Below are positions 6,055 through 6,806 of a DNA stretch of 6,806 nucleotides, piece after piece (position 1 is the first letter of the stretch; each line of letters opens with the position of its first letter). The stretch is taken from NCBI GenBank assembly GCA_900556255.1, contig USNZ01000067.1:1-6806 (forward strand). The letters run 5' to 3'. The notes below the pieces were generated by a model that was not told the origin of the DNA, did not search any database, and saw only the letters and a program-made list of their open reading frames with translations. This DNA is from an uncultured Oscillospiraceae bacterium (lineage in GTDB: Bacteria > Bacillota > Clostridia > Oscillospirales > Ruminococcaceae). A program made the translations under genes and the position numbers.

Positions 6055-6726
6055 ATGTACAGCAGACGCAAAGCCTACGATGCCGAGCTTTTGGAGCTGG
6101 ATACCCTGCTGGCGCGGATGGGTCACGCGGCGGGCGCGGCGGTCGAAAGCGCCATGACCGCCCTGCGCCACCACGATACCGAGCTGGCACGCAGCGTTAT
6201 TGCCCAGGACAATGAAATCGACTCCGCCGAGCATGAGATCGAGCATCGCTGCCTGACGCTGATTTTGCGCCAGCAGCCCGTTGCCACCGACCTGCGCAAG
6301 GTGTCCACGGCGCTGAAGATGGTCACCGACATTGAACGTATGGCCGACCACGCCAGCGACATTGCCGAAATCACCCTGCATTTAGAGCCGGAAAACGCCG
6401 CCGCCGTCGGCGTGATGGACGACCTGGACAAGATGGGCGCCGCCGCCCTGGAGATGACCAAGCGGGCCATCGGCGCGTATGTGCAGGTGGATTTGTCCGA
6501 GGCGGCGCAGGTCGTTGCCGCCGACGATGAATGTGACGCGATGTTTGCCAAAATCGGCAAGGAAATTGCGCAGTATATCGCCAAAAATCCGAATGACGCC
6601 GCCACTGCGCTGGACCTGTTTATGGTCAGCAAATATCTGGAGCGCCTGGGCGACCATGCGGTCAACGTTGCCGAATGGGTCGAGTTCTTGAAAACCGGGG
6701 TGCATAAGTCGAGGAAGATTGTGTGA
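6055..6726 (+). CDS. phoU: Phosphate signalling/transport accessory protein PhoU
   Basis: A 223-residue, all-helical cytoplasmic protein with two tandem PhoU three-helix bundles. Each carries the family's acidic metal-binding motif: DIERMADHASDIAE (92-105) and YLERLGDHAVNVAE (194-207). PhoU links the Pst transporter to the phosphate-sensing kinase and restrains uptake when phosphate is plentiful. The start ATG has AAGGAGG (6038-6044) 10 nt upstream, overlapping the pstB stop, so the two are probably translationally coupled. The length is typical. It is the last gene before a strong terminator, so any phoR/phoB partner in this genome is not co-transcribed immediately downstream within this operon. 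Its last residues, KTGVHKSRKIV, are ordinary. Confidence 0.95.
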   Translation: MYSRRKAYDAELLELDTLLARMGHAAGAAVESAMTALRHHDTELARSVIAQDNEIDSAEHEIEHRCLTLILRQQPVATDLRKVSTALKMVTDIERMADHASDIAEITLHLEPENAAAVGVMDDLDKMGAAALEMTKRAIGAYVQVDLSEAAQVVAADDECDAMFAKIGKEIAQYIAKNPNDAATALDLFMVSKYLERLGDHAVNVAEWVEFLKTGVHKSRKIV

Positions 6727-6745
6727 TTTCCCGGGAAACGCGGGC

Positions 6746-6797
6746 TTAACAAACAGAAACAGGGGCGTGCGCGAAGCGCACGCCCCTGTTTGTTAAA
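6746..6797. terminator. Strong, probably bidirectional terminator after phoU
   Basis: A perfect 16-bp stem AAACAGGGGCGTGCGC/GCGCACGCCCCTGTTT (6757-6772 with 6776-6791) has a GAA loop and is followed by GTTAAAAAG. The left arm carries a duplicated AAACAG, so TTAACAAACAG (6746-6756) can also pair with CTGTTTGTTAA (6787-6797), giving two registers. T-rich DNA on both sides suits termination from either direction. Confidence 0.85.
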
Positions 6798-6806
6798 AAG
6801 CCCTTT

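Noticed and set aside
5341..6381. 346-codon open frame on the minus strand
   Set aside because: It is antisense to pstB and phoU, which have intact motifs; it is a GC-skew shadow.

Overview
The window looks like chromosomal DNA of a GC-rich, strictly anaerobic gut Clostridium of the Oscillospiraceae/Ruminococcaceae type (Faecalibacterium, Subdoligranulum or Gemmiger-like). This placement is an inference. It rests on the start of a one-subunit pyruvate:ferredoxin oxidoreductase, strong AGGAGG-type ribosome binding sites, Gram-positive-type PstS motifs, and intergenic DNA crowded with small palindromic repeats of a kind I associate with that group. No 16S rRNA or other phylogenetic marker is present.

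Layout. Positions 1-388 (minus) hold the first 129 codons of nifJ/por, with a promoter near 521-550. Positions 389-1020 hold no gene: first the nifJ leader and promoter, then an AT-rich tract with a hairpin, then a composite palindromic repeat, then the trmO terminator. Positions 1021-1704 (minus) are trmO (tRNA t6A37 N6-methyltransferase). Positions 1705-1991 are a divergent promoter region, with a two-hairpin repeat in the trmO leader and an 18-bp perfect palindrome at the predicted pstS start point. From 1992 to 6726 (plus) runs a complete phosphate uptake operon, pstS-pstC-pstA-pstB-phoU, closed by a strong terminator at about 6746-6797.

Function. PstS is a lipoprotein that captures phosphate outside the membrane. 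PstC and PstA form the channel, PstB supplies ATP hydrolysis, and PhoU relays transporter state to the phosphate regulatory system. No PhoR/PhoB-type kinase or regulator lies in the window. pstC/pstA overlap and pstB/phoU are tightly coupled. The pstS-pstC gap (334 bp) and the pstA-pstB gap (248 bp) are filled with repeats.

Most notable points. (1) PstS appears circularly permuted: the half that is C-terminal in classical PstS comes first, and the classical N-terminal half comes last. (2) A composite element of about 170 bp with three palindromes occurs twice in opposite orientation, flanking trmO and pstS, with exact inverted matches of 35 and 30 bp. (3) A two-hairpin, T-tailed repeat sits in the same orientation just before both trmO and pstC and resembles an attenuator. 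(4) pstB very probably starts at TTG, and both pstC and pstB are easily mis-started inside repeats. I found no wholly new gene system. The new-looking signal is the permuted PstS plus the repeat architecture.
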